64,000 nucleotides of DNA from CAZMNY01 sp964567745. GTDB lineage: Bacteria; Planctomycetota; Planctomycetia; Pirellulales; Pirellulaceae. Positions within the stretch are counted from its first letter, which is position 1; each line of letters opens with the position of its first letter. The stretch covers positions 62,001 through 126,000 of the forward strand of contig CAZMNY010000005.1 in NCBI GenBank assembly GCA_964567745.1. The letters run 5' to 3'. The translations under genes were made by a program, and so were the position numbers. Below the pieces are notes generated by a model that was given only the letters and a program-made list of their open reading frames with translations, searched no databases and had not been told where the DNA came from. Shown piece after piece: positions 1-8,971 of this stretch.

Positions 1-677
1 GCGCCCGGTTGTGACCAGCCGAGCAAGTGACCGTAGCGGAAATAGCCAAACGCAACCGCCGCGCCAACCAAGTGAACATCAAAGGCGACGCCCGTCCCGC
101 GCGATGCGCTGGCGCCCCAAATGTCGCTGGCGATGAGAAGGATGCCCAGAATCCAAGCAGGCACCGGAAGCACAAACATCAGCAAAATAATGCGTTGAGG
201 GAGTTTCAAACAAAACAGAATCACGATGGCTGCGACCGCGCCCGATGCTCCAACGAGTGAGAACTGAGTGAGAACTTCTGGGCTGCCCGAACTCGAGATG
301 GCTAATCTGGCTGCCCACACGATTGACCCAGCGACCGCTGCGGCCAGATAGAGTCGCAAGAAAGCGCGGCGACCATATATCGCCTCAATCTCCCGTCCGA
401 AGAAGAAGAGACCGAGCATATTGAATCCGAGGTGCCGCAATGAAGTGGTGTCGTGAACGAAGGCATAGGTGACGAATTGCCACCACATCCACGGCTTGTA
501 GATCGAGTCGGCATGTAGGGCGAAAAGCGAGGTGACATTGTCGCCGCCGAGTGCGCAAACGATCCAAGCGACCACGTTCACCGCGATGAGCTGAATAGCA
601 ATTGAATGGGCGGCACCGCCGACTTGCCAACCAGTCGGTTCGTCGCCTCGAACGTAATCGCGATCGTAGATTCCCAT
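1..677 (-). CDS. Rhomboid family intramembrane serine protease (3' end outside window)
   Basis: Reading the minus strand from ATG 677-675 gives at least 225 residues beginning MGIYDRDYVRGDEPTGW, with no stop before the window edge, so the C-terminus is missing. The rhomboid landmarks are visible: a HLGFNM segment (His82, Asn86) in the helix after the L1 loop, the catalytic Ser in GASGA (Ser145), and a later HLVGAAVAF helix near residue 205 that would supply the catalytic His. Several hydrophobic helices lie between them, as expected for a polytopic membrane enzyme that cleaves transmembrane substrates. The substrate is unknown. The gene is divergent from the DUF1501 gene at 970. The family call is firm; exact length cannot be given. 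Confidence 0.9.
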   Translation of the reverse strand, partial: MGIYDRDYVRGDEPTGWQVGGAAHSIAIQLIAVNVVAWIVCALGGDNVTSLFALHADSIYKPWMWWQFVTYAFVHDTTSLRHLGFNMLGLFFFGREIEAIYGRRAFLRLYLAAAVAGSIVWAARLAISSSGSPEVLTQFSLVGASGAVAAIVILFCLKLPQRIILLMFVLPVPAWILGILLIASDIWGASASRGTGVAFDVHLVGAAVAFGYFRYGHLLGWSQPG

Positions 678-969
678 CCACTTTTGGTCCCGTGAGACCA
701 ACCCTCGAATTCGAAAAAATAAGCTGCAACGCCATTGCCACTGGCCGAACTCGACCTAACGGCGTCAGTATCTTACGTTCGGTCCGCAAACTTGACGAGG
801 TCGATTTGGGAACGGCCCTCATGCAGCGCGGGGCGTTGAGCAGAAAATGGCCCTGTTGTTTGGGCTGGACCGATCCACGCCGGTTTGGCTCGGCTGCCGA
901 TATGTTGTTTCCCGGCGATTGTGCGGCAATGGCCGTCAGTTGCTCGCCGGAGCCGCTATAATTGCGAAA

Positions 970-2397
970 ATGGGCGACTTGAGACGGGATCGACGACACT
1001 TTCTCGCAACCGCTGGCGGCGGTGCCGGGATCATCGCGCTGCAAGCGTTGATGGATGGCGACCGAGTCGTTCGAGCCGACACGGAATCCGACACTAGCAA
1101 GTCCAACAGTAGCAAGGTCCGAGCGCCGAGAGCCAAGCGAGTGATTTGGCTGTTCATGCACGGCGGTCCGAGCCAAGTTGATTTGTTTGATCCCAAGCCA
1201 GAACTCAAGCGTCTCGCGGGCAAGCGGTTGCCAGAGAGTTTCGGCCCTGTGATGACTCGGCGAAAAGTCGCCCGCAATCCTCTGCTCGGACCAATCAAGC
1301 CGTTTCGTCCGCGAGGAAAATCGGGGCTGGAGATCAGCGACTTTCTCCCTCACATTTCCGATTGCGCCGACGAGCTGGTTGTGCTTCGCAGCGTGCATGG
1401 CGACAGCGTCAATCATCCTCAATCGGTCTATCAGATGAACACGGGCTCCATTCTGATGGGGCGTCCGAGTTGCGGCAGTTGGATCGCGTATGGCATGGGC
1501 AGCGAGAACGAGAACATGCCGGCCTTTGTTGTGCTGCCCGATCCGGGCGGCGGGCTCAAGGGAGGTCCTCCGGCCTGGGGAAGCGGTTTTCTTCCCGCGA
1601 CGTTTCAAGGCGTGACGATGAGGCCCGGCAAGACGCCGCTGCTCAATTTGAAGCCGCCCCGAGGCGTCTCGTCCACGCGTCAGCAAGGCGTCTTGAACTT
1701 GCTAAACGACATCAATCATCAACACCTCGCAAAGCGCGACGGCGACGATGAACTTGCTGCGCGCATCAAAGCGTACGAACTCGCATTTCGAATGCAGACG
1801 GAAGCGCCGAAACTTGTCGACTTGAGCCAGGAGTCGGCCGAGACGATGAAGCTGTACGGCATCGGCGACCGCAAGACCAACGAATTCGGCACACGCTGTT
1901 TGCTTGCCCGACGGATGATCGAAAGCGGTGTCCGATTTGTTCAACTTTATTCGGGCAACACGAACGGTTGGGACGCGCACAACGACGTGCTCTCGAACCA
2001 TACGGAATACTGCCAACGCACCGACAAGCCCGTTGCCGGTTTGCTCAAAGACCTGCGCCGACGAGGACTGCTCGACGACACCTTGGTCATTTGGGGCGGC
2101 GAGTTCGGGCGGATGCCGATGAGCGAACAGGGGAAGGGGCGCGATCATAACCCGTGGGGTTACTCGCTGTGGCTCGCCGGCGCAGGGCTTCAAGGCGGAC
2201 GAGCCGTCGGCGCGACCGATGCGATTGGCCTACGAGCGGAACAGAACAAGATTCATGTGCGCGATTTTCACGCCACATTGCTCGCCCTGCTCGGCATCGA
2301 TAATACAGAACTCACCTACTACCACAACGGACTCGAAGAACGACTCACCGGCCCAGTCGAAGCCCACGTCGTCAAAGAGATTTTGAACAACGTTTGA
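970..2397 (+). CDS. DUF1501 family protein
   Basis: 475 residues from ATG 970. An in-frame ATG at 847 would add a leader unlike the family; the start at 970 puts RRDRRHFLATAGGGAG at the N-terminus, a twin-arginine-type signal as is usual for DUF1501. Family hallmarks are WLFMHGGPSQVDLFDPKP near residue 60, LVVLRSVHGD, GSWIAYGMGSENENMPAFVVL, and WGGEFGRMP with RDHNPWGY in the C-terminal third. DUF1501 belongs to the alkaline phosphatase-like superfamily and accompanies planctomycete cytochrome/DUF1553 genes; its substrate is not known. It lies 83 bp upstream of the DUF1549/DUF1553 gene on the same strand, the reverse of the gene order in the two other pairs of this window. Probably exported and folded before secretion. 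Confidence 0.93.
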   Translation: MGDLRRDRRHFLATAGGGAGIIALQALMDGDRVVRADTESDTSKSNSSKVRAPRAKRVIWLFMHGGPSQVDLFDPKPELKRLAGKRLPESFGPVMTRRKVARNPLLGPIKPFRPRGKSGLEISDFLPHISDCADELVVLRSVHGDSVNHPQSVYQMNTGSILMGRPSCGSWIAYGMGSENENMPAFVVLPDPGGGLKGGPPAWGSGFLPATFQGVTMRPGKTPLLNLKPPRGVSSTRQQGVLNLLNDINHQHLAKRDGDDELAARIKAYELAFRMQTEAPKLVDLSQESAETMKLYGIGDRKTNEFGTRCLLARRMIESGVRFVQLYSGNTNGWDAHNDVLSNHTEYCQRTDKPVAGLLKDLRRRGLLDDTLVIWGGEFGRMPMSEQGKGRDHNPWGYSLWLAGAGLQGGRAVGATDAIGLRAEQNKIHVRDFHATLLALLGIDNTELTYYHNGLEERLTGPVEAHVVKEILNNV

Positions 2398-2480
2398 CTC
2401 ACGATAGGAAAGAAGGAAAGAGCGAAACGTTTGTGCTTGAATCAACTTCCCTAACCCCAACCTCAATCGTCGCCAAGGCA

Positions 2481-4442
2481 ATGCCCGCTCAAGGCCTACT
2501 CGCAAGAATCACCGTCACGCTTGCTTTGCTCGTCGGCTTCGGAATCACTACCCGGGCTAACGACGGCGACAAGGAAGGTGAGCAACCGATTACGGCCGAG
2601 GACCGAGATCATTGGTCGTTTAGGCCTAGAGTGGATCACGATGTTCCTGCGGTCGCGAATCATCAACTCGCGAGAACATCGATTGATCGATTCATCTTGG
2701 CCAAGCTCGAGCGCTTGGGTTTGAGGTTGCAGGACGAAGCGAGTCGAGCGACGTTGCTGAGGCGGCTTTGCTTCGATCTAACGGGCCTGCCTCCCACTCC
2801 CGCCGAGCTCGCCGATTTCGAAAACGATCGCCGGCCCGATGCATACGAATGCAAAGTCGACGAGCTATTGGCGAGTCCAGAGTACGGGAGGCGCTGGGCT
2901 CAGCACTGGTTAGAGCTGGCGAGATACGCGGAGACGGATGGCTTTGAGCACGACAAAGTTCGCAGCGACGCCTGGCGCTATCGCGACTGGGTCATCGATG
3001 CGCTGAATCAGAATATGCCTGTCGACAACTTCATCGCGCTGCAGATTGCCGGCGATCAATTGCAGCCAGGGGACGAGAAGGCTCGTTGGGCCACGGGCTT
3101 CTGCACGGCCGGACCCGACATGCCCGACATCAATTCGCAAGACGAGCGACGCCACAGCTTTCTAAACGAAATGACGGCAACGGTCGGCTCAGTCATGTTG
3201 GGTCTGCAATTCGGCTGTGCTCAATGCCACGATCACAAGTACGACCCAATCAGCCAGCTCGATTTCTATCGTTTGCGAAGCTTCTTCGATTCGTCGGTAA
3301 AGCTGAGCCAGAATAAGTCGGTCGGGTTTTTGACGACAACCGAGAAAAAGACGCCGAGCCGCTTGATGATCCGTGGCGATTGGCGACGCCCGGGACCGAG
3401 CGTTCAACCCAACACGCCGCGAGTGATCGAGACAGGGCAATCATTGGCAGGTAAATCGTCTGCAGGGAGATCATCGCAGCAAGAAGATTCACTCAGTCGT
3501 CGCGCCGATCTCGCCGCCTGGTTGATTCAACCGGAAAATCCACTAACAGCGCGAGTGTTCGTCAATCGAATTTGGCAGCATCACTTTGGAGAAGGGCTCT
3601 CCAGCACGCCCAGCGATTTTGGCACGATGGGCGACGAGCCGATCTACTCGGAACTGCTCGACCACTTGGCCAATCGGTTCGTTGCGGACGGCTGGAATCT
3701 CAAGCGACTTCATCGCTGGATCGTGACATCGTCCGTGTACCGTCAGCGAAGTCATACCGATCCCGACGACGCCAACTGGAAGGCGTCATTGGCAAAGGAC
3801 CGCAACAACGCGTTTCTTTCCCGCTTTCCGCGCCGTCGATTGGACGGCGAATCGATACGAGACGCGATGTTGTCGATCGCTCGCCAGCTCAATTTCGCTG
3901 GCGGCGGACCGGGTGTCCGCCCGCCGATGCCGAAGGAGCTGGTTGGTTCGTTGTTGCGAGACCATTGGAATGCCGACCGGAAACCGGAAAACCACGTGCG
4001 CCGAAGTATCTACGTCTTCGCCAGGCGGAATCTTCGATATCCGATCTTTGAGGCGTTCGACCGGCCCGACCCAAATGCCAGCTGCCCGCGGCGAAACCGA
4101 TCGACGACAGCGCCGCAATCGCTGATCCTGCTCAACGGCAACCTGACAATGACCTTTGCCCAACGAACCGCCGGGCAACTGCTTCTCGAGCACCAGACGA
4201 CCGACGAGCGCGTCAAGGAGGCGTTTCGATTAATCGTCTCACGCAGCCCGACAAGCGCCGAGCATCAACGAGTGGTTGAGTTTGTTAAAACTCAAACCGA
4301 ACGCCTCGTGGCGAGCGACGAAGAACGAAGCGAGCGACTTCCCATACCGATGCCGCTAACGATGAAGCGCGAGCACGGCGCAGCGTGGACCGACGTCTGC
4401 GTCGCACTCTTCAACTCCAACGCCTTCGTCTACGTCGATTAA
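2481..4442 (+). CDS. DUF1549 and DUF1553 domain protein without N-terminal cytochrome domain
   Basis: 653 residues. The frame is open from a TTG at 2394, but ATG 2481 gives a clean signal peptide (LLARITVTLALLVGFGITTRA), so that start is chosen. DUF1549 follows almost at once (RTSIDRFILAKLERLGL, LTGLPPTPAELADF, SPEYGRRWAQHWLELARY) and contains the CxxCH-like FGCAQCHDHKYDP motif. After a short linker DUF1553 begins near residue 350 (NPLTARVFVNRIWQHHFGEGL, FPRRRLDGESIRDAML, TTAPQSLILLNG). The usual N-terminal PSCyt1 haem domain is absent, making this the shortest of the three homologues here. It follows the DUF1501 gene at 970 and is probably co-transcribed with it. The biochemical role of this widespread planctomycete family is unresolved; a role at the cell surface in polymer degradation is inference. 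Confidence 0.9.
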   Translation: MPAQGLLARITVTLALLVGFGITTRANDGDKEGEQPITAEDRDHWSFRPRVDHDVPAVANHQLARTSIDRFILAKLERLGLRLQDEASRATLLRRLCFDLTGLPPTPAELADFENDRRPDAYECKVDELLASPEYGRRWAQHWLELARYAETDGFEHDKVRSDAWRYRDWVIDALNQNMPVDNFIALQIAGDQLQPGDEKARWATGFCTAGPDMPDINSQDERRHSFLNEMTATVGSVMLGLQFGCAQCHDHKYDPISQLDFYRLRSFFDSSVKLSQNKSVGFLTTTEKKTPSRLMIRGDWRRPGPSVQPNTPRVIETGQSLAGKSSAGRSSQQEDSLSRRADLAAWLIQPENPLTARVFVNRIWQHHFGEGLSSTPSDFGTMGDEPIYSELLDHLANRFVADGWNLKRLHRWIVTSSVYRQRSHTDPDDANWKASLAKDRNNAFLSRFPRRRLDGESIRDAMLSIARQLNFAGGGPGVRPPMPKELVGSLLRDHWNADRKPENHVRRSIYVFARRNLRYPIFEAFDRPDPNASCPRRNRSTTAPQSLILLNGNLTMTFAQRTAGQLLLEHQTTDERVKEAFRLIVSRSPTSAEHQRVVEFVKTQTERLVASDEERSERLPIPMPLTMKREHGAAWTDVCVALFNSNAFVYVD

Positions 4443-4534
4443 TGCCTGGCTGCGACGCTTGGTGGTCAAGCTGACACCTGCACGACGAGACTCGGACGAT
4501 CGGCTTTTGGCAATCTCCTCCGAGCGTCCGACGT

Positions 4535-4734
4535 GCCGAGTTTTCTTTGTGGCTCTTCGCGTTTTTCGTGGCCCGTCCTGGGAAGAGATGGCCACGAAGA
4601 GGCACGAGAAGACACGAAGAGTTGGGCTCGTTTCGTGTATTCCTTCTGCTTCTTCATGCCTTGCTCGATATTCGATATTGCCTACGAGGCTGTCTCGCCT
4701 GCGGCAACGGGTTAAACGAAATCGAAGCCTGAGC
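4535..4734. repeat. Intergenic spacer with imperfect inverted repeat and dispersed repeat
   Basis: The 292-bp spacer between the convergent genes ending at 4442 and 4735 holds no convincing gene. Around 4541-4572 lies a run like TTTGTGGCTCTTCGCG followed by TTTTTCGTGGC, and at 4590-4620 a roughly inverted copy (GGCCACGAAGAGGCACGAG). A related stretch occurs at the window end (63940-64000). At 4697-4717 is a core TGCGGCAACGGGTTAAAC that recurs at 38257-38277 and 38432-38452. The convergent position would suit a terminator or REP-like element, but no clean stem plus U-tract is visible. Confidence 0.5.
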
Positions 4735-5898
4735 CTACTCAGCCCAAAACTTGTGTACCGTTTTCTGGCGATACGTTTCGCCTGGCTTGAGGATGGTCGA
4801 GGGAAACGCGCTTTGGTTTGGCGAGTCGGGATAGTGTTGAGTTTCCAGGCAGAAGGCGGTGTGTTGAGGGTTGTTGCCGTTGCCTTCGGAGCCGTCCAGG
4901 AAGTTACCGGTGTAAAGTTGAATGCCGGGCTGAGTGGTGCGGATCTCCATGACTCGGCCGCTGGCTGGGTCTTTGACTTTGGCCGCCAGCGCCATCTTGC
5001 CGCCTTGGCCTCGCAAGACGTAACAGTGGTCGTAGCCAACCGGGTCGGCGACGATTTTCTTGAGATCTTGGCCGAGCGGTTTTGCTTTGCGAAAATCAAA
5101 GGGCGTCTTGGCGACGTCGATCATTTTGCCTGTGGGGATGAGCGTGTCGTCGACGGCCAGATAGTGGTCGGACGTCAAAGTCAGTTCGTGGTCATAGATC
5201 TTTCCCGAGCCGGCACCGCCGAGATTCCAGTAGTTGTGGTTCGTCAAGTTGACGGGAGTCGCCTTATTCGTCGTCGCCTGAAACTCCATGGCCAATTCGT
5301 TCTTGTCCGTCAGCGTATAAGTCACCTGGGCGCTCAATTCGCCCGGGTATCCCTCCTCACCGTCTTCACTGACGTAGTTAAACTGAACGCCGACGCCGCC
5401 ATCGGTCTTCACCGGCTTTGCCGACCAGAGTCGTCGGTCAAATCCGTACTCGCCGCCGTGCAGATGGTTGGGGTCGTTGTTGGTCGCCAGCTTGTACGAC
5501 TTTCCGTCGAGTGAAAATTTGCCCTGGGCGATGCGATTGCAGTAGCGGCCGACGGTCGATCCGAAATACGGATGTCGTTCTAGATAAGGTTCGATTGAAT
5601 CGAAACCGAGATTAATGTTGGCCATCTTGCCATTTCGATCGGGAGTCTCAAGCGAAACAACGATGGCACCGTAGGTGATTATCTTCAGCGCCAAGCCGTT
5701 GGAGTTGGTGCAGGTGTACATCTCCACGGCCTTGCCGTCCTTGGTCTTTCCAAACGCCGACTTTTCGATGCTCATTTTGTGTTTCGTCTTTTTTCTCGGT
5801 TCTTTTCCGGTTGCGGGCACCGCGGTCAACGCGAACACGGCAAGCAAAGTGATCGCGACACGAATGAAAGAGTCTGCGGGATTCAGTTGTTGTGTCAT
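4735..5898 (-). CDS. galM: Aldose 1-epimerase (mutarotase), secreted form
   Basis: 387 residues from ATG 5898, with AGGA about 8 bases upstream; a TTG one codon earlier is less likely. The enzyme interconverts alpha and beta anomers of aldoses such as glucose and galactose. Family residues are present: FGSTVGRYCNRIAQGKF (Arg123), NHLHGG (His145, His147), the catalytic His221 in NLTNHNYWNL, and the catalytic Glu352 in FCLETQHYPDSPN. A hydrophobic stretch at residues 13-30 (RVAITLLAVFALTAVPATG) looks like a signal peptide, so the protein is probably exported, unlike the cytosolic E. coli enzyme. An internal start at MSIEKSAFG (about residue 42) would give a cytosolic form of standard length. 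The neighbours are a DUF1553 gene (convergent) and a sigma-factor operon (divergent). Confidence 0.93.
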   Translation of the reverse strand: MTQQLNPADSFIRVAITLLAVFALTAVPATGKEPRKKTKHKMSIEKSAFGKTKDGKAVEMYTCTNSNGLALKIITYGAIVVSLETPDRNGKMANINLGFDSIEPYLERHPYFGSTVGRYCNRIAQGKFSLDGKSYKLATNNDPNHLHGGEYGFDRRLWSAKPVKTDGGVGVQFNYVSEDGEEGYPGELSAQVTYTLTDKNELAMEFQATTNKATPVNLTNHNYWNLGGAGSGKIYDHELTLTSDHYLAVDDTLIPTGKMIDVAKTPFDFRKAKPLGQDLKKIVADPVGYDHCYVLRGQGGKMALAAKVKDPASGRVMEIRTTQPGIQLYTGNFLDGSEGNGNNPQHTAFCLETQHYPDSPNQSAFPSTILKPGETYRQKTVHKFWAE

Positions 5899-6218
5899 CA
5901 AGGGATTCCTCGTGCCGAAGGGCTGGGGGAGTTGTTTTTTTGGCGACTTGAGCTGGCGGGTCGAATTCGGTTCAAGCTGGTGGCGAAATGGAATTGAACC
6001 ACACCCGCTGGGCGATGCGTATTATGGCCACAGCGGAACTCTGTCGCTAGCAACAACCGGCCATGGGAACGAGATTCTCGTAAGCTCAGTATTCAAAGCG
6101 ATTTGCGCCTCAGGTCGCGGCGCCGCGAAATTTTTTGTGCAAGATTTTTCCTCGAGCGGAAACTGTCTCATAACCGGGCTGGCAGTGAGACGTTGTCGCG
6201 ACGAATCCGATTGACTAG
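5899..6218. promoter_or_regulatory. Divergent intergenic region between galM and the sigma-factor operon
   Basis: 320 bp without a gene, holding the promoters for both directions. Two inverted repeats can be seen: GGTTCAA 5969-5975 with TTGAACC 5994-6000, and GTCTCA 6165-6170 with TGAGAC 6186-6191, the latter 28-54 bases before the sigma-factor start. The second could be an operator or part of an autoregulated ECF promoter (GGAAAC at 6158-6163 with GTCTCA next to it), but that is inference from position; no recognised promoter consensus is complete. Confidence 0.35.
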
Positions 6219-6758
6219 ATGACCAAACCGATCAACGACTCTACATTTCGCCAGGAGTTGCTTGCGGAGAATGACCGCTGGCTGCGAATGGCGTTGTATG
6301 CCCGCTTGCGAGATCGTCACGATGTGGACGAGGTGATGCAGGAAGTCGCGGTTGCGGTGATGCGAAAAGGCGATTCGTTGCGCGACCCGGCCAAGGCGGC
6401 GCCTTGGTTGTATCGAATCGCGATTCGGCAGGCCCTGTTGTTTCGTCGCAAATGCGGAAGACGCCGAGCTCTCACGCAACGATATTTTGAATTGAGCAAG
6501 TCGTCGCCTGATTTTGAATCGGATGGCACCGATTGGTTAATGGCGACGGAACGCAACGCCATGGTGCGTCAAGCGATGGACAAACTTCCCTCGCGTGACG
6601 CCGAACTGTTGATGCTGAAATATTGCGAACGATGGTCCTACCGGCAGATGGCCGACAAGCTGGGCGTCAGCATCAGCGCTATTGAATCACGACTCCATCG
6701 CGCCCGAAAGCGTCTACGCACTCGGCTCACCGCGATGGGGGCTGTTGAAGTGAGTTGA
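6219..6758 (+). CDS. ECF-type RNA polymerase sigma factor
   Basis: 179 residues, the normal length for an ECF sigma factor. Region 2 spans about residues 10-80 (YARLRDRHDVDEVMQEVAVAVM, then APWLYRIAIRQALLFRRK, the -10 recognition helix). Region 4 spans about 115-170 (MDKLPSRDAELLMLKYCERW, then SYRQMADKLGVSISAIESRLHRARKRLR, the -35 recognition helix-turn-helix). It directs RNA polymerase to alternative promoters under stress or surface signals. The next gene, starting 3 bases after its stop, encodes a membrane protein expected to restrain it. A secreted PDZ protein follows, a three-gene arrangement suggesting an envelope-stress circuit; that role is inference. Confidence 0.93.
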   Translation: MTKPINDSTFRQELLAENDRWLRMALYARLRDRHDVDEVMQEVAVAVMRKGDSLRDPAKAAPWLYRIAIRQALLFRRKCGRRRALTQRYFELSKSSPDFESDGTDWLMATERNAMVRQAMDKLPSRDAELLMLKYCERWSYRQMADKLGVSISAIESRLHRARKRLRTRLTAMGAVEVS

Positions 6759-6760
6759 AC

Positions 6761-7558
6761 ATGACCGATACAAGCCCGCTCTCCGATGTCGATCTCGATC
6801 GGCTGGTCGATGGCGAAATGTCCGACGAAGAGAGACGCGATACGCTGCTCCTGTTGGAAGCCGATTCCGATGGCGGAGACTGGCGACGTTGCGCGTTGGC
6901 GTTTCTCGAGGCCCAAACCTGGTCGCACGTGTTGGCCGACACGTTCAAGTATCCGATAGAGCCGATCCATTCAGCGACGCTTGGCGCCCCATCATCGCCC
7001 AGCCCGTTGAGACAAGGACCCGAGAGAACTCAAACAGAACGCAAGTCCGAACCGGCTCAAACTCGCACAAGCATGCGGGGACGGATGAGTTGGACGGCAT
7101 GGCTGACGATCGCCGCGGCGATCATGATCGCTTTTGGCATGGGTATCGCATCCGAACGGTTGCCGCATCGTTTTGACGACCCGATGTGGCTCGCGTCGGA
7201 TGCAAACCCGCCACGTGACCCCCTCGCCGCGCCGCGCACTCCCGATAAACCATCGCCGGAACAGAGGCCCGCCCAAGATTTGCCAAGTGGTCTAACTCTG
7301 GTCGTCCACGATGAAGCGGGCGGCTCGCAACAAGTCGATGTGCCGATCGTCGATTGGAAAGCGGGAGAAGACTGGCTCGAAGCCGGCAGCGTCACGCCTC
7401 ACGAAGATGAGATTCACAACCGTCTGATCGCCAGCGGCAACCACGTCGGAAGACGCGAACAGTACTTCGCTCCGATCGAAACGCCTGACGGCAGACGATT
7501 TGTTGTACCGATTCAGCGGTGGGAGATCGTCCCGGTGTCCGCGGACGATTTTCAATGA
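6761..7558 (+). CDS. Probable membrane-anchored anti-sigma factor
   Basis: 265 residues from ATG 6761, three bases after the sigma-factor stop; a TTG at 6755 inside the upstream gene is the alternative. The N-terminal 60 residues (LSDVDLDRLVDGEMSDEERRDTLLLLEAD, then WRRCALAFLEAQTW) are acidic and helical, as in small cytoplasmic anti-sigma domains. A single membrane helix follows at about 112-132 (WTAWLTIAAAIMIAFGMGIA), then a Pro-rich linker and a periplasmic domain of about 120 residues. No HxxxCxxC zinc motif is present, so it is not a classic ZAS protein. The call rests on topology and immediate coupling to the ECF gene; direct homology could not be tested. Confidence 0.75.
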   Translation: MTDTSPLSDVDLDRLVDGEMSDEERRDTLLLLEADSDGGDWRRCALAFLEAQTWSHVLADTFKYPIEPIHSATLGAPSSPSPLRQGPERTQTERKSEPAQTRTSMRGRMSWTAWLTIAAAIMIAFGMGIASERLPHRFDDPMWLASDANPPRDPLAAPRTPDKPSPEQRPAQDLPSGLTLVVHDEAGGSQQVDVPIVDWKAGEDWLEAGSVTPHEDEIHNRLIASGNHVGRREQYFAPIETPDGRRFVVPIQRWEIVPVSADDFQ

Positions 7559-7685
7559 TACGAGTTGGGCTTCATTGACAAGATTGTGCGCCCTCACACG
7601 TTAACGATGTCTCTGAGATGACAAGTCGGAGACCCCAGAAACAAGGCTCAACTCTGAGTCGTATTCACAATTCGGGAGAAAGCAG

Positions 7686-8747
7686 ATGAAGAGTACATGG
7701 TATTTCGCGGGGATCACCCTCCTGGCCGCCTCGATTGGCGCCTGGTCCTACGCTCAAGACATCCAGCGCAAAGTCGTTCGCATCACCAACTCACAGCAAG
7801 ATGGCGAAGCGCGCGGCGGGGCCGATGAAATCGATCTGGTGGTCGTCGGCGATGGCGACGAGCTAGACGGCGAGATCGATTTGGTCCTGGTGGGAGAAAA
7901 TGGACAACATGCGAGCAAGTATTGGATCGGCGTGATGGCGACGCCAATCAGCGACATCGTCAAGACTCAACTGCGACTGAAGACTGGGCTCGCCGTCTCG
8001 GAAGTCGTACCGAAAGGCCCCGCGGCGAAAGCGGGCGTCAAGTCACACGACATCTTGCTCAAGGCCAACGGCAAGGCCCTTTCGGATATCGGGTCTCTGA
8101 TTGCCGCCATCGGCAAAGCGGACGGGAAATCGCTAGACCTCGTGCTCCTTCGCGGTGGCAGCGAACAGAAAGTCAAAGTGACGCCGGCGAATCGACCGAA
8201 GGGTCATGGCGACATGACGTTCAAGTGGACTGAAAAGCCGGGCGACCCCAAGCGGCTGATGTTTTTTGGACCGGGAATGCAAGTCTTACCAGGACAAGAA
8301 ATCGACATCGAAGCCTTGCTCAAGAAGGCTCAAGAAGGCAACGCCGAACTCAATGAACAATTTCAGTTTCACATTGAAAAATCGGACGAAGGCCCCGCAA
8401 AGATCGTTATCAAGAAGAATGGCAAGACATTCAAAGCAACGGAAGACAAGTTAGACAAGTTGCCCAAGGATGTCCGATCCCTTGTTGAAAAGCACATGAA
8501 GGCGCACAACAACCAGCGGTTGCCGGAAGGCATCTTCGTGCCGGGCGGCGTCAACGAATTTGAGTTTCAACCGCCGCGCGTCCACCTCGATCTCCCTGGC
8601 ATGCGCAACGCCAACAAGGCCATGGAAGAGCAGATGGAACGCGTGATGGAACAGATGGAGCGAGTCTTGAAAGAGCTCGATGACATCAAGAATGATCGCA
8701 ACCATCGCCCGAAACGATCGAAGCGAAACGAAACGACTGACGCGTAG
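7686..8747 (+). CDS. Secreted PDZ-domain protein with C-terminal coiled coil
   Basis: 353 residues. The start at 7686 is preceded by a good ribosome site (GGGAGA, about 6 bases away). A signal peptide covers residues 1-23 (TWYFAGITLLAASIGAWSYA). A PDZ domain spans about residues 77-168 (YWIGVMATPISD, then TGLAVSEVVPKGPAAKAGVKSHDILLKANG in pieces, with SLDLVLLRGGSEQKVKVTP). There is no protease domain, so it probably binds peptide C-termini rather than cutting. The last 60 residues form a charged coiled coil with a short repeat (EEQMERVMEQMERVLKELDD). A duplicated EIDLVxVG segment lies at 46-70. It is third in the ECF/anti-sigma operon, 127 bp downstream, and may be its sensor or main target (inference). 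Confidence 0.88.
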   Translation: MKSTWYFAGITLLAASIGAWSYAQDIQRKVVRITNSQQDGEARGGADEIDLVVVGDGDELDGEIDLVLVGENGQHASKYWIGVMATPISDIVKTQLRLKTGLAVSEVVPKGPAAKAGVKSHDILLKANGKALSDIGSLIAAIGKADGKSLDLVLLRGGSEQKVKVTPANRPKGHGDMTFKWTEKPGDPKRLMFFGPGMQVLPGQEIDIEALLKKAQEGNAELNEQFQFHIEKSDEGPAKIVIKKNGKTFKATEDKLDKLPKDVRSLVEKHMKAHNNQRLPEGIFVPGGVNEFEFQPPRVHLDLPGMRNANKAMEEQMERVMEQMERVLKELDDIKNDRNHRPKRSKRNETTDA

Positions 8748-8871
8748 TCGCCCAGTCGGTTCGATCTAACGCAAACTCGCTATTGCCGGGCTGATCCGCG
8801 AGGGCGACGAGAATTCGCGCGCAATCGCACAGCTGATGCGGCAAGAAGAGTCGCAGTAGGCGCGGGCACAC
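8748..8871. other. Short spacer before the assembly gap
   Basis: A stop-bounded reading of about 25 codons on the plus strand (KLAIAGLIREGDENSRAIAQ, ending TAG at 8860) has no start codon and no recognisable family; it could be the tail of something lost in the adjacent gap. Nothing else is visible. Confidence 0.3.
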
Positions 8872-8971
8872 NNNNNNNNNNNNNNNNNNNNNNNNNNNNN
8901 NNNNNNNNNNNNNNNNNNNNNNNNNNNNNNNNNNNNNNNNNNNNNNNNNNNNNNNNNNNNNNNNNNNNNNN
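8872..8971. other. Assembly gap (100 N)
   Basis: Exactly 100 undetermined bases, the standard placeholder for a scaffold gap of unknown size. It abuts a perfect tandem repeat, which probably broke the assembly. Sequence content here is unknown, and readings across it are meaningless. Confidence 0.98.

Noticed and set aside
385..1686. Long minus-strand open frame of 433 codons opposite the rhomboid and DUF1501 genes
   Set aside because: Arg/His-rich translation without family motifs; it mirrors the real DUF1501 frame and the rhomboid gene in another frame.
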